From Streptomyces brevispora (GTDB lineage: Bacteria > Actinomycetota > Actinomycetes > Streptomycetales > Streptomycetaceae): a stretch of 64,000 nucleotides of DNA. Within the stretch, counting starts at the first letter, position 1. Each line of letters begins with the position of its first letter. The translations under genes and the position numbers were made by a program. The stretch spans positions 5,270,001 to 5,334,000 of the forward strand of contig NZ_VIWW01000001.1 of NCBI RefSeq assembly GCF_007829885.1, given 5' to 3'. The notes beneath the pieces are model-generated. The model had not been told where the DNA came from, searched no databases, and saw nothing but the letters and a program-made list of their open reading frames with translations. Below are positions 8,933 to 17,559 of this stretch, piece after piece.

Positions 8933-9094
8933 GGCACGACGGGCCCGGCGGTACGTGTTCCCTCCGTTCAACGGACACGGACGGTTACCATGGAGATGTC
9001 GGTGTGCCGTCCGGGTCCAGACCACACGGCCACAGCCTGTTGAAAGGGCGCCGGTGTTGCCGTGGTCGGCGGCGCGTTGGGGGAAAGGTGGCTC

Positions 9095-9766
9095 ATGGGC
9101 ATCATCAGACGGGGATCCATGGGTTCCGTCATTGCATTGACTGTGCTTGCCGGAATCGCGACGGCGCCCGCGTACGCGCAGCCGACGAGGGCTGTTTCAG
9201 CCGATGACCCGGAGCCCGTGAACACGGCTCCACCGGCGGAGCCGGAAGAGACCGAATTGGTCGACGCCACGGACCCTGCGCCCGAGCCGGAAGAGACCGT
9301 CCGGCCGAGCAAACCGGGAGACACCACGAACGGCGAGTACTGCGGCCCGACGCAGCACATCTACACGCCCACAACCAAGGGATCCAAATACCACAAGGGC
9401 GTAGGGCCGACCAACTCCAACTACAACGGAACATCGCGCACCGCACGGTCGACTTTCACCTCCGAGGTCACCGGTGAGGTCGGAGTGAGCGTCTCCGGAG
9501 AGCTGTCGACCAGCGTGGACGTGATGGTCGCGAAGATCGAGGCCAAGTACGCCGTCAACCTCAGTGTCAAGCTGACAGCCAAGGTGGGTAACTCGATCGC
9601 GGTGGACACGCCGCCGAAGAAGACAACGAACGCGAAGTACGGCGTCTACCGGCTCAAGAACACCGGTAGCAGCTACACGATCTACAGCAACTGCAAGACA
9701 ACGACGAAGAAGACCGTCACCAGCTACACGCCCATGAAGGTTGGCTGGTACCTGTGGGAGAGCTGA
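9095..9766 (+). CDS. Secreted protein of unknown function, Ser/Thr-rich beta-type
   Basis: 223 residues from ATG 9095, which follows GGGAAAGGTGG; starts further upstream lack such a site. Residues 1-28 form a signal peptide ending TAPAYA. A Pro/Glu-rich linker follows to about residue 75. The rest is rich in Ser, Thr, Val and Lys in alternating patterns (for example EVGVSVSGELSTSVDV) with two cysteines that could form a disulfide. The pattern recalls beta-hairpin pore-forming or adhesin-like folds, but no family is recognised. It overlaps the following lipoprotein gene by 13 bases, so the two are probably co-translated. Confidence 0.75.
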   Translation: MGIIRRGSMGSVIALTVLAGIATAPAYAQPTRAVSADDPEPVNTAPPAEPEETELVDATDPAPEPEETVRPSKPGDTTNGEYCGPTQHIYTPTTKGSKYHKGVGPTNSNYNGTSRTARSTFTSEVTGEVGVSVSGELSTSVDVMVAKIEAKYAVNLSVKLTAKVGNSIAVDTPPKKTTNAKYGVYRLKNTGSSYTIYSNCKTTTKKTVTSYTPMKVGWYLWES

Positions 9767-10260
9767 TCGCCCCGGCTGCTGCTCGTCCTTCCTTCAGCCT
9801 CGCCGCGATTGCCATGGCCGCTGCCTTGGTACTGACTGGATGCAGCGGCGAGGAGAAGCCCGGATCAGCCAAAACATCCGCCTCTCCATCCGGGCGTGTC
9901 AGCCCGCCGCAGACCAGCGACCGGGCTGAGTACGTGAAGGGCGAGACGGTTTCCCAGGCCCCCAAGGCGGTTAATGACGGACAGGTGCTGCTGTCCGTCG
10001 CGTCCAGGAAAGGAAATGCCGAGCTTCCTTTGACCAAGGAGATCGGCATCGGGAGTCTGGCCATCCAGGTCAACTGCCAGGGCAAGGGAACGCTCCACGT
10101 AACCATCAAACCGGTGGAGCTCTCGTTCCCGCTCGAATGCGTCAAAAAGGAAGTCAGCAGCACCTACAACGAGATCCAACTGAAGAGAGCGCGCAGAGAG
10201 GGAAGTGTGCAGGTAACGGCCCCCTCAACTGTTCGCTGGGCCCTTACTGTCGAACAGTGA
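9754..10260 (+). CDS. Putative lipoprotein
   Basis: 168 residues with a type II signal peptide: hydrophobic segment at residues ~14-28 followed by the lipobox LTGC (Cys 30). A Ser/Pro linker leads to a small globular domain with two further cysteines (VNCQG and LECVK). GTG 9754 overlaps the upstream secreted-protein gene. The stop lies directly at the edge of an IS5-type fragment, so the original C-terminus may have been altered by insertion. Function unknown; the arrangement suggests a membrane-anchored partner or immunity-type protein for the secreted product. Confidence 0.7.
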   Translation: MGELIAPAAARPSFSLAAIAMAAALVLTGCSGEEKPGSAKTSASPSGRVSPPQTSDRAEYVKGETVSQAPKAVNDGQVLLSVASRKGNAELPLTKEIGIGSLAIQVNCQGKGTLHVTIKPVELSFPLECVKKEVSSTYNEIQLKRARREGSVQVTAPSTVRWALTVEQ

Positions 10261-10940
10261 GCCTTTTCCAACCTCACGTTGATGCGTGATGAAGGACGAG
10301 GACGGCCTTCACGATGTCGGTGATCCGGGTGGTGTTGCAGCGGAGCTTCCGCAGGAGGCGCCAGCCCTTGAGAGTGGCCATGGCCTGCTCGCCGAGGCAG
10401 CGGATCCTGGCGTGGCTGCTGTTGTGGCGGCGCTTCCGTCTCTTCAGGCGGCGGCCCCGGAACGGGACCCGGACGGGTCCGCCCGCGCCTTGGTACGCCT
10501 TGTCCGCCCAGCACTTGAGCCGTGCACCGGTGAGTGCCTCGACGATGCCGTGAGCACGGGCGGCGGTCAGGTCGTGCGTGGAACCTGGAAGGGCCGGCGA
10601 AGCCCACCGCAGCCGTCCGGACGGGTCGGTCAGGACCTGAATGTTCATTCCATGGCGTTTATGTTTGCCGGAGCAGTCCGGGGTGTCGGCGGCCATCCGG
10701 TCGATCGGCAGGAGCGTTCCGTCGAGGATCACGAAGGCCGGCCGGCTCGCGGTCCGCATGACCTCGGAGAGGCTCGGCGCGAGCGCGGCCAGGACCTCTA
10801 TCGCCTCACGGATGCAGCGGAAGACTGTAGCGATCCCGATGCCGAACCCGGCGGCGAGCTGGGCGTAGGTGTCGCCACAGCGCGGGTGGGCCAGGGCCAA
10901 CAGGGCCTGGCGGCCCGGCGTCAGCCGCCGCCACGGGTGC
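10261..10940 (-). mobile_element. Partial IS5-family (DDE) insertion sequence
   Basis: The element retains its right end next to 10260 and most of an IS5-type transposase read on the minus strand, ending at 10274. The catalytic triad regions are visible: VILDGTLL (Asp), CWADKAYQGAGG (Asp) and RIRCLGEQAMATLKGW (Glu). The N-terminal ~50 residues and the left end are missing because sequence near 10940 switches abruptly to an ISL3-type end. The open frame extends to 11101 by reading through the ISL3 fragment antisense; that part is not transposase. Not expected to transpose. Confidence 0.8.
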
Positions 10941-11292
10941 GGGTCTGTACAGCGAACGGCTCTGGCCCGTAATCGGTGGTGACGACGTGTGGCTGCCTTC
11001 GTTGGCATGGCATGCGTGACGCCAACGAGGTTGTGGGTGCGCTGTTTTCGGGGCTTTCGGCCCTCGTCGTCGAGGGCGTGACGGACGAGGGCGGAGGTCA
11101 TCCGGGTGTCTGCGCGGACCCGGGACGATCCGGTGCTGTGCCCGGCGTGCGGGCAGCTGACGAGGCGGGTGCACGGGTTTTATGGGCGGGTGGTCGCTGA
11201 CGTGACGGTGGACGGACGGCGGGTTGTCGTGTCGGTGCGGGTCCGGCGCCTGGCCCGTCCGGTTCTCGGCTGCCCGCGACAGACGTTTCGCC
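10941..11292 (+). mobile_element. ISL3-family fragment with left end and frameshifted transposase N-terminus
   Basis: Starts with the end sequence GGGTCTGTACAGCGAACGGC, also found at 50830. The transposase begins at 11012 (LFSGLSALVVEGV), carries an extra G near 11093 that shifts frame compared with the second copy (GGCGGAGGTC against GGCGAGGTC), and continues with a Cys-x-x-Cys zinc motif (CPACG). It stops matching at about 11292, where a GH32 gene fragment begins. Only about the first 90 transposase residues survive. Confidence 0.75.
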
Positions 11293-11742
11293 GGAGCTGC
11301 CTTCGATCTGGCAGCCGCCCTCGTTCCCGACACCACGGGGACGAGCGGGCTGCGGCTGATCACCGCCGCCGACGGCTCCGAACACCTCGACATCCGTCTC
11401 GACCCCGCGGCCGGACACCTCACCGTCGACCGCAGCCACGCGTCGCTCGACACACGAGCCCGGGGAGGCTCGTACACCCTGCCCTTCCCAGCCAAGCAGC
11501 GCCCCGGCAGTCCCGTCGAACTGCGCGTGATCGTGGACCGCTCGATAGCCGAGATCTACCTTGGCGACGAACAGGTCCTCACCCTGCGGTTCTATCCACT
11601 GGGTGAAGGGCCGTGGCGGCTCCAAGCCCGTACGACGGGCACCCTGCGCAGTGAATTCGCGGTCGAAGCCTGGGACCTGACCCAGGCAGACGCCCTGAGA
11701 GAGCCGACCCTTACAGGCCGGGGATGGGCGCCGACCGACTGA
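11293..11742 (+). pseudogene. 3' remnant of a GH32 fructosidase/levanase gene
   Basis: About 150 residues in one frame resemble the C-terminal beta-sandwich of glycoside hydrolase family 32 (levanase, inulinase, sucrose hydrolase). The segment PVELRVIVDRSIAEIYLGDE is the characteristic stretch of that module. No catalytic domain precedes it: the sequence upstream is ISL3 transposase. The ISL3 insertion or a later deletion removed the 5' part. It points toward the LacI gene and sits beside a sugar ABC transporter and PfkB kinase, which fits an original role in sucrose or fructan breakdown. Confidence 0.65.
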
Positions 11743-11901
11743 TTCCCTGCCTGACCGGGCACGCCTGACCGGACCTGTTCACCGCGGTGCCCGCCGTTCC
11801 TGAGTGCTACGACGCTACGACCGTCACGACGAGGAGCGTCGACGAACGAGGTATCCGGGCAGACAGGCGTGCCGTCCCGCACCGTCTCCGTCCTCCTGCG
11901 C

Positions 11902-12918
11902 CTACGAAGCAGTGAGTTCTCCCGATCCTCGGACGATCAGCCGGGTGGGGACGGTGATGGTGCGGGCGCGGGAACGGTCGCCGTCCAGGCGTGCCAGGGC
12001 GGTCTCCGCTGCCTTCCGGCCGATCTCTTCGGGGTCCTGGGCCACGACGGTCAGGGCGGGTTCGAGGGCTTCGGCGAGTGGCACGTCATCGAAGGCGACC
12101 ACGGCGACGTCCTTCCGCTTGATGCGGGCCAGTTCGGCGACCACTCCCAGCGCGACGATGTTGTTGCCGGCGAACAGAGCGGTGGGGGGACTCGCCAACT
12201 CCAGCAGGCTGGAGGTACAGGCCGAGGCGCTTTGCTGGTCGTGGGCGTTGATGACCAGGGAGCGATCGTGGGGGAGGCCGGCCTCGGCCAGGGCCGAGCG
12301 GTATCCGGCCAGGCGTTCACGGCGGGTGTAGAGGTTGGTGGGGAGGTCGCCGACAAAGCCGATGCGGCGGTGGCCGTGGGCGATCAGGTGGGCGACACCC
12401 TCGTGTGCCCCCGCGAGGTTGGAACTGACGACGCTGTCCGTGGTCAGCCCCGCTCCCGGCCGGTCGACGAAGACGACGGGCAGCCCCGTGCTCCGATGGC
12501 TCCGCAGGTGGGAGTGGTCGGAGCCGACGGATGGGATGACCATCAGGATGCTGATGCGACGGGCGAGGAACTTGTCGGTCAGTTCCCGTTCGCGTGCGGG
12601 TTCGTCCGCGGAGGACCCCATGAGCAGGGTGAGGCCGCGGTCCCGCACGATGTCCTCGATGCCGCCGGCCACCGCTCCGAAGAAGGGGTTTCCGAGGTCG
12701 GGCACGACGAGCCCGATGGTCGTGTCGGGTCCGCCGACACGGATGTTGCGGGCCATGAGGTTCGGCTGGAAGCCGAGTTTGGCCACGGCGGCGAGAACCT
12801 GTTCCCTGGTCCGGGCCGAGGCGGGTCCGTCCTCGTTGAGCACCCGGGAAACCGTCTTGGCGCTGACGCCCACTTCTCGGGCGACGTCGGCCAGGGTGGG
12901 GCGGCGGTTCGCTGCCAT
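11902..12918 (-). CDS. LacI-family transcriptional regulator of the sugar locus
   Basis: 338 residues. The N-terminal helix-turn-helix (TLADVAREVGVSAKTVSRVL) is the canonical LacI/PurR DNA-binding domain, followed by a periplasmic-binding-protein-like effector domain. ATG 12918 follows a GGGAGA-type site. It lies downstream of and in the same direction as the ABC transporter genes, 74 bp after the ATPase stop, and probably senses fructose or a derived sugar. The paired TGTCAnCGnTGACA sites at 16027-16056 and 17261-17290 are its likely operators. Confidence 0.88.
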   Translation of the reverse strand: MAANRRPTLADVAREVGVSAKTVSRVLNEDGPASARTREQVLAAVAKLGFQPNLMARNIRVGGPDTTIGLVVPDLGNPFFGAVAGGIEDIVRDRGLTLLMGSSADEPARERELTDKFLARRISILMVIPSVGSDHSHLRSHRSTGLPVVFVDRPGAGLTTDSVVSSNLAGAHEGVAHLIAHGHRRIGFVGDLPTNLYTRRERLAGYRSALAEAGLPHDRSLVINAHDQQSASACTSSLLELASPPTALFAGNNIVALGVVAELARIKRKDVAVVAFDDVPLAEALEPALTVVAQDPEEIGRKAAETALARLDGDRSRARTITVPTRLIVRGSGELTAS

Positions 12919-12992
12919 GGAGCGGGGGTCTCCCTGTGCTCGTCGGTTCCGGCCGCGGCCTCGGCCGGAACCTGTGAGTGTTTCGTCGGGTG

Positions 12993-13823
12993 TCAGGTGG
13001 CCTGGACTCCCGCTGCCTTGGCGGCCTCGGAATCCGCTACGACAGTACCTCCGGCCTCATCGAGGGTCAGCGCGCCGGTCATGATGGCGACGACTTCGGC
13101 CATGCTGTGGTCGGAGGGCCTGATCACGGCGGCGCGACGGCCCAGCCGGTGGACGTGGATCCGGTCGGCGATCTCGAAGACATGTGGCATGTTGTGGCTG
13201 ATCAGGACCACGGGCATGCCCTTGTCGCGGACCCGGCGGATCAGGTCGAGGACCTGCCCCGATTCCTTGACGCCGAGGGCGGCGGTGGGTTCGTCCATGA
13301 CGACGACGCTGCGCGCCCAGGCGACGGAACGTGCGACGGCCACGGCTTGCCGCTGCCCGCCGGAGAGGGTTTCGACCGCCTGCGTGAGGGACCGCAGCCC
13401 GATCTTGAGGTCGGCCATGTGCTCCGCGGCCTCCTGGCGCATGCGCTTCTTGTCCAGCATGCGGAAGGCGCTGCCGAGGACGCCGGGCCGGCGCAGTTCA
13501 CGCCCCAGGAACATGTTCGAGGCGATGTCCATCGAGGCGGCCACCGCCAGGTCCTGATAGACGGTCTCGATGCCGTGGGCGCGCGCGCTCTGCGGCCCTG
13601 TGAACTGGATGAGTTCGCCGTTGAGGCGGATTTCGCCCGCGTCCGGTGCCACCGCGCCGGTGAGGGCCTTGATCAGGCTGGTCTTGCCGGCTCCGTTGTC
13701 GCCGATGACCGCGAGGACCTCGCCGGGCATCAGGTCGAAGTCGGCGCCGTCGATGGCGGTGACCTGCCCGTAGCGCTTGACCAGACCGCGGGCCTGGAGA
13801 ACAGGGGTGGGAGTGGTGGTCAT
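12993..13823 (-). CDS. Sugar ABC transporter ATP-binding protein
   Basis: 276 residues with one ABC domain: Walker A GDNGAGKTSL (residues ~38-47), signature LSGGQRQAVAVAR, Walker B VVVMDEPTAA and a switch His (LISHN). This single-domain form resembles FrcA-type ATPases rather than two-domain RbsA. The stop of the permease gene overlaps its ATG (13820-13823). It energises import of a monosaccharide, likely fructose, with the adjacent permease and binding protein. Confidence 0.9.
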   Translation of the reverse strand: MTTTPTPVLQARGLVKRYGQVTAIDGADFDLMPGEVLAVIGDNGAGKTSLIKALTGAVAPDAGEIRLNGELIQFTGPQSARAHGIETVYQDLAVAASMDIASNMFLGRELRRPGVLGSAFRMLDKKRMRQEAAEHMADLKIGLRSLTQAVETLSGGQRQAVAVARSVAWARSVVVMDEPTAALGVKESGQVLDLIRRVRDKGMPVVLISHNMPHVFEIADRIHVHRLGRRAAVIRPSDHSMAEVVAIMTGALTLDEAGGTVVADSEAAKAAGVQAT

Positions 13824-14815
13824 CGGGCCTTCCTCCGGGACATCTGGTCGACGGTCACCGCGAGGATCACGAGGATCCCGGTGATCAGGGTCTGGTAGAT
13901 GGAGGCCACACCCATCAGTTGGAGGCCGTTGCGGAAGACACCGACGATGAGGACACCGATGAAGGTGCCCAGGACCGAACCGCGTCCGCCGAAGAGGCTG
14001 GTGCCGCCGAGGACCACGGCGGTGATGCTGTCGAGGTTCTCGGTCTGTCCTGCCTGCGGGTCGCCCACCCCGGTGCGGGAGATGAGCAGCAGGGCGGCGA
14101 GGCCGTACAGCACGCCGGCCACGGTGTAGATGCCGATGGTCAGGCGGGAGGTGCGGATGCCGTTGAGGCGTGCGGCTTCCTGGCTGTTGCCCAGGGCGTA
14201 GACATGCCGGCCCCACCCGGTGCTGCTGAGGGCGTAGGCCAGGAGCAGGAAGAGGCCGATGGTGACCAGCGAGCCGTAGGTGATGTCCGTGCGGCCGAGC
14301 GGGAAGGTCTCTCCGAGGGCGGTCAGCGGGCCCGGCAGGCTGGTGACGGTCTGCTCTTCGGAGTAGATGTGCGTCAGGGCGAACGCCACGTTGAGCATGC
14401 CGAGCGTCACGATGAACGGCGGCAGCGGGATCTTCTGGACCAGAAGCCCGTTGAGAAGTCCGAAGCCGCCGCAGACGACCAGGCCCAGGGTGATGGCGAG
14501 GAGCGGGGGCAGGGTGCCCTCGGCCGCCATCTTGGCGATCACGATGCTGCCGAACGCCATCACGGCACCGCACGACAGGTCGATGCCGGCCGTGAGGATG
14601 ATCAGGGTCTGGCCGATGGCGAGGGTGCCGACGACCATGACCTGCTGCACGATCAGCGAGAAGTTCCCGCCCGTGAGGAACTGGTCCGTCGACAGGGAGA
14701 AGAACACACAGGCGAGGAGGAGAGCGGCCAGAGGGCCGGTGGTCGGCGCGGTGAGGAGTCTGCGGGCCGTGGTCGGCGTCTTTAGCTCGGCGTACGGCGC
14801 GGTGGTGGCTGTCAT
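13820..14815 (-). CDS. Sugar ABC transporter permease (CUT2/ribose-fructose type)
   Basis: 331 residues with 8-10 hydrophobic helices. The stretch LIILTAGIDLSCGAVMAFGS is diagnostic of the RbsC/FrcC permease family, and GGTSLFGGRGSVLGTFIG is its second conserved region. It overlaps the ATPase gene by four bases. A 128-bp gap containing a stem-loop separates it from the binding-protein gene upstream, consistent with more binding protein than permease being made. Confidence 0.9.
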   Translation of the reverse strand: MTATTAPYAELKTPTTARRLLTAPTTGPLAALLLACVFFSLSTDQFLTGGNFSLIVQQVMVVGTLAIGQTLIILTAGIDLSCGAVMAFGSIVIAKMAAEGTLPPLLAITLGLVVCGGFGLLNGLLVQKIPLPPFIVTLGMLNVAFALTHIYSEEQTVTSLPGPLTALGETFPLGRTDITYGSLVTIGLFLLLAYALSSTGWGRHVYALGNSQEAARLNGIRTSRLTIGIYTVAGVLYGLAALLLISRTGVGDPQAGQTENLDSITAVVLGGTSLFGGRGSVLGTFIGVLIVGVFRNGLQLMGVASIYQTLITGILVILAVTVDQMSRRKAR

Positions 14816-14873
14816 GCGAAGTCCTTGTCGGAAAAGCAGAGGTCCTTGGGGGAGGACAATTGGGGGCGGCCGT

Positions 14874-14885
14874 CCCCGATCGGGG
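14874..14885. promoter_or_regulatory. Intra-operon stem-loop between binding-protein and permease genes
   Basis: A perfect CCCCGATCGGGG palindrome, flanked by further complementary CGGCC/GGCCG pairs. Such structures after ABC binding-protein genes commonly stabilise the upstream message or attenuate read-through; the role here is inferred from position. Confidence 0.45.
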
Positions 14886-14943
14886 CAGGGCCGGCCACCC
14901 CGCCAACGGGTTTCGGACGGCGGCTGCTCGGGCGGAGGGCGAC

Positions 14944-15966
14944 TCAGCCCCAGCAGTTGTCCAGGCCGTAGGCGGTGTCCTTCGACGCGACCCCTGCCTG
15001 TGCCTTGTCGGTGATCAGGCTGACGCCGGTGTCGGTGTAACCGGTCGCTTGCTTGTCGTCCTTGGCGTACTTCACGACGGCCCCGACGCCTTCGGCGGCC
15101 ATCTTCAGCGGGTACTGCTGGGAGGTGGCGGCGATCTTGCCGTCCTTGACCGCCTGCGTCCCGGTGCAGCCGCCGTCGACGGAGACGATCAGGACGTCCC
15201 TCTCCCTGCCCTTGGCCTTCAGTGCGGTGTACGCGCCGAGCGCGGCCGGCTCGTTGATGGTGTAGACGACGTTGATGTCGGGTGCCTTCTGCAGGCAGTT
15301 CTCCATGGCGGTCTGGCCCTTTGCCTGGTCGCCGCCGGTGTCCTGGGAGCAGACGATCGCCGGGTCCTTCTCGCCGATGCCGAAGCCCTTGAGGAAGCCG
15401 TTGTGCCGCTGGACCCCGACGGCGACGCCCGGCGCCAGGTCGAGGGTGGCGATCTTGGCCGTCTTGCCCTTCATCGAGGCTTTGGCGTAGGCGCCGATCA
15501 TCTCCCCGGCCCGGAGGTTGTCGGTGGCGAAGAGGGCGTCGACCGCGCTCTCGGGGTCGGTCGGGGAGTCCAGGGCGATGACCAGGATCCCCTTGGCGCG
15601 GGCCTTCTCAAGGGCGGGCACGATCGCCTTGGAGTCGCTGGGGGTGATCAGGATTCCCTTCACACCTGCGGCGATCATGTTCTCGATCGCGGTGACCTGC
15701 CCGGCGTTGTCCCCGTCGAACTTGCCGGCTGAGGTGATCAGTTGTGCACCGCTGTCCTTGGCGGCCTTCTCCGCACCCTCCTTCATCTTCACGAAGAACG
15801 GGTTGGTGTCGGTCTTGGTGATCAGACCGACCTTGACGCTGCCCGAGCCGTCGCCCGCGGAATCCGATCCGGAGCCGGATCCGCAGGCCGTCAGTGTGAG
15901 AGCCGCGATCCCCAGGCATGCGGCGGCTCTGATCAGGGAGGGGGTCGGACGAATGGTGCGAGGCAT
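14944..15966 (-). CDS. Sugar ABC transporter substrate-binding lipoprotein
   Basis: 340 residues from ATG 15966, which follows GCAGGAGCC; an upstream in-frame start at 16032 would add a non-signal leader and overlaps an operator. It has a lipoprotein signal with lipobox LTAC. The mature part is a periplasmic-binding-protein type I fold (KVGLITKTDTNPFFVKMKEG, AAGVKGILITPSDS), the family that binds ribose, fructose or related sugars. First gene of the transporter operon; its promoter region carries the double operator at 16027-16056. Confidence 0.9.
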   Translation of the reverse strand: MPRTIRPTPSLIRAAACLGIAALTLTACGSGSGSDSAGDGSGSVKVGLITKTDTNPFFVKMKEGAEKAAKDSGAQLITSAGKFDGDNAGQVTAIENMIAAGVKGILITPSDSKAIVPALEKARAKGILVIALDSPTDPESAVDALFATDNLRAGEMIGAYAKASMKGKTAKIATLDLAPGVAVGVQRHNGFLKGFGIGEKDPAIVCSQDTGGDQAKGQTAMENCLQKAPDINVVYTINEPAALGAYTALKAKGRERDVLIVSVDGGCTGTQAVKDGKIAATSQQYPLKMAAEGVGAVVKYAKDDKQATGYTDTGVSLITDKAQAGVASKDTAYGLDNCWG

Positions 15967-16026
15967 GAACGGCTCCTGCGGGATCGCGTGCGGCTCGGCC
16001 GGCATCGAAGCATGCCGTCCCAGGGG

Positions 16027-16056
16027 TGTCATCGTTGACTTATGTCATCGTTGACA
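16027..16056. promoter_or_regulatory. Double LacI-type operator in the divergent promoter region
   Basis: Two 14-bp sites, TGTCATCGTTGACT (16027-16040) and TGTCATCGTTGACA (16043-16056), lie 16 bp apart start to start. Each is a near-palindrome with a central CG, the LacI-family hallmark. They sit between the divergently transcribed binding-protein gene and PfkB kinase gene, so one regulator could control both. Confidence 0.7.
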
Positions 16057-16214
16057 CTGCTTGCCGAGGATGATGGACTCCGTCTCCCGGGCACGTCAAT
16101 GCCTTGCCGTTGTTACAAATCGGCAACGTCCCCGGCCGTCGCTCACCCGCAGCCGCAACGCCCGTGTCGCGACGTACTCGGTTTGCCCGTCCGTTCGTCA
16201 GAGAAGAGCAGTCC

Positions 16215-17177
16215 ATGAGTCCGCGTCAGATCACCGTCCTGGGCGAATGCGTCGCAGACGCGTTCGCCCGGCCCGCAAGCGCTCCGAATGAGCTCGACCT
16301 GCATGTACTGCCGGGCGGTGGGCCGGCGAACACGGCCGTGGCCCTGGCTCGCCTGGGCACTCCGTCCCGCTTCCTCGCACGGCTGTCCGGGGATGTGTTC
16401 GGCCGGCTGTTCCGGGACCATCTGGAGGCTTCAGGAGTGGACCTGTCGCACGCCGTCGCGGCATCGGAGCCGAGCACGTTGGCGGTGGCGGAGCTGGACG
16501 CCCATGGCCAGGCCGCGTATGCGTTCCACGCACAGGGCACGGCCGACTGGCAGTGGTCGAGCGCCGAACTGGCCGGTGTGGACCTGTCGTCCACCGCTTG
16601 CCTGCACACGGGTTCGCTCGCCCTGGTCCGGGAGCCGGGGGCGGCAGCGGTGGAGGAGTTCCTGGCAACGGCCTCGTCAAGGGCCACCATCAGTATCGAT
16701 CCCAACGTCCGGCCGCTGCTGGTGCATCCCGAGACCTACCGCGCGAAACTGCGGCGCTGGTGCGACCTCGCGGACATACTGCGGCTGAGCGAGGAAGACC
16801 TCAGGCTCCTTCTGCCGGCAACGTCTCTGGAGCAGGCATGTGACGTCTGGCACGCTGCCGGCGCACGGCTCGTCGTGGTCACGCGGGGCGCCGATGGTGC
16901 TCTCGTCTCGCTGGACGGCGAGCGGATGCACGTGCCGGCCGTGACGACGCGGGTCGTTGACACGGTCGGGGCGGGCGACTCCTTCACCGCGGGTCTGCTG
17001 CACCACCTGGGTGCGCGTGGACTCCTCGGGGGGCGGCTCACCGCTCTCCGCCTGGGCGAGGTGGCGGAATCCTGTCTGTTCGCCGCCCATGTCGCGGCCC
17101 TGACCTGCTCGGTCGCCGGTCCGAACCCTCCGTGGCAGAGCCAACTGCCGCAGTACGCCTCACAGATTATCGCGTGA
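16215..17177 (+). CDS. PfkB-family sugar kinase (probable fructokinase)
   Basis: 320 residues from ATG 16215, preceded by AGAGAAGAGC; upstream in-frame starts lack a site. Both PfkB signatures are present: GGGPANTAVALARLG near residue 35 and the ATP/catalytic motif VDTVGAGDSFTAGLL near residue 250, whose Asp is the catalytic base. It is divergent from the ABC transporter operon and shares its operator region. Together they suggest import of free fructose followed by phosphorylation; other ketose or nucleoside substrates cannot be excluded. Confidence 0.85.
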   Translation: MSPRQITVLGECVADAFARPASAPNELDLHVLPGGGPANTAVALARLGTPSRFLARLSGDVFGRLFRDHLEASGVDLSHAVAASEPSTLAVAELDAHGQAAYAFHAQGTADWQWSSAELAGVDLSSTACLHTGSLALVREPGAAAVEEFLATASSRATISIDPNVRPLLVHPETYRAKLRRWCDLADILRLSEEDLRLLLPATSLEQACDVWHAAGARLVVVTRGADGALVSLDGERMHVPAVTTRVVDTVGAGDSFTAGLLHHLGARGLLGGRLTALRLGEVAESCLFAAHVAALTCSVAGPNPPWQSQLPQYASQIIA

Positions 17178-17260
17178 CGGGCGGCCCGGCCGAGCCGGGG
17201 GAAACGTGTCCCAGTCGTTGACGCGTCGGCCGGAATGCGTCCATCATCGGCCCCACCCGG

Positions 17261-17290
17261 TGTCATCGCTGACATAAGTCAACGATGACA
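17261..17290. promoter_or_regulatory. Second double LacI-type operator, inverted copy of the first
   Basis: TGTCATCGCTGACA (17261-17274) and AGTCAACGATGACA (17277-17290), again 16 bp apart. The 30-bp block is close to the reverse complement of the one at 16027-16056. It lies upstream of the GH32 N-terminal remnant, so it probably controlled that lost fructosidase gene. The rest of 17178-17397 shows no gene. Confidence 0.7.
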
Positions 17291-17397
17291 CTCATGGCCG
17301 ACGCGGTGCCGCAGCGTCGGCAGGGCCTCCCCTTTTCGCTCAGTCCGCGCGCCGGGAAGCACCCGGCTGCGGAAACGGCCGCAGCCCAGGAGACACC

Positions 17398-17541
17398 ATG
17401 ACCTCAAGACGCTTATCCCGGCATGCCCGCACGCGGATGATCGCCGCGACGGCGACCGTATGCGCCCTGTCCGCCGTCCTGTTGACGCCTCAGGCAGTCG
17501 CCTCCGGGACCCGGCCGTACGCCGAGACCTACCGGCCCCAG
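17398..17541 (+). pseudogene. 5' remnant of a secreted GH32 fructosidase gene
   Basis: ATG 17398 follows AGGAGACACC. About 36 residues form a Sec signal peptide, then the sequence reads YAETYRPQF, the normal entry into GH32 levanase catalytic domains just before the WMNDPNG motif, which is absent. The reading then becomes unrelated. A LacI-type double operator lies just upstream. The C-terminal GH32 module at 11293-11742 could be from the same or a paralogous gene. Confidence 0.6.
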
Positions 17542-17559
17542 TTCGCGGGAGGAGACCGG

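Noticed and set aside
8194-8937. 247-codon minus-strand frame in the gene-poor stretch
   Set aside because: Crosses the long hairpin and the CRISPR-like units, has no ribosome binding site and no family resemblance.
9095-9766. Naming the secreted protein as an aerolysin-type toxin
   Set aside because: Only alternating Ser/Thr/Val composition supports this; no signature motif was recognised.
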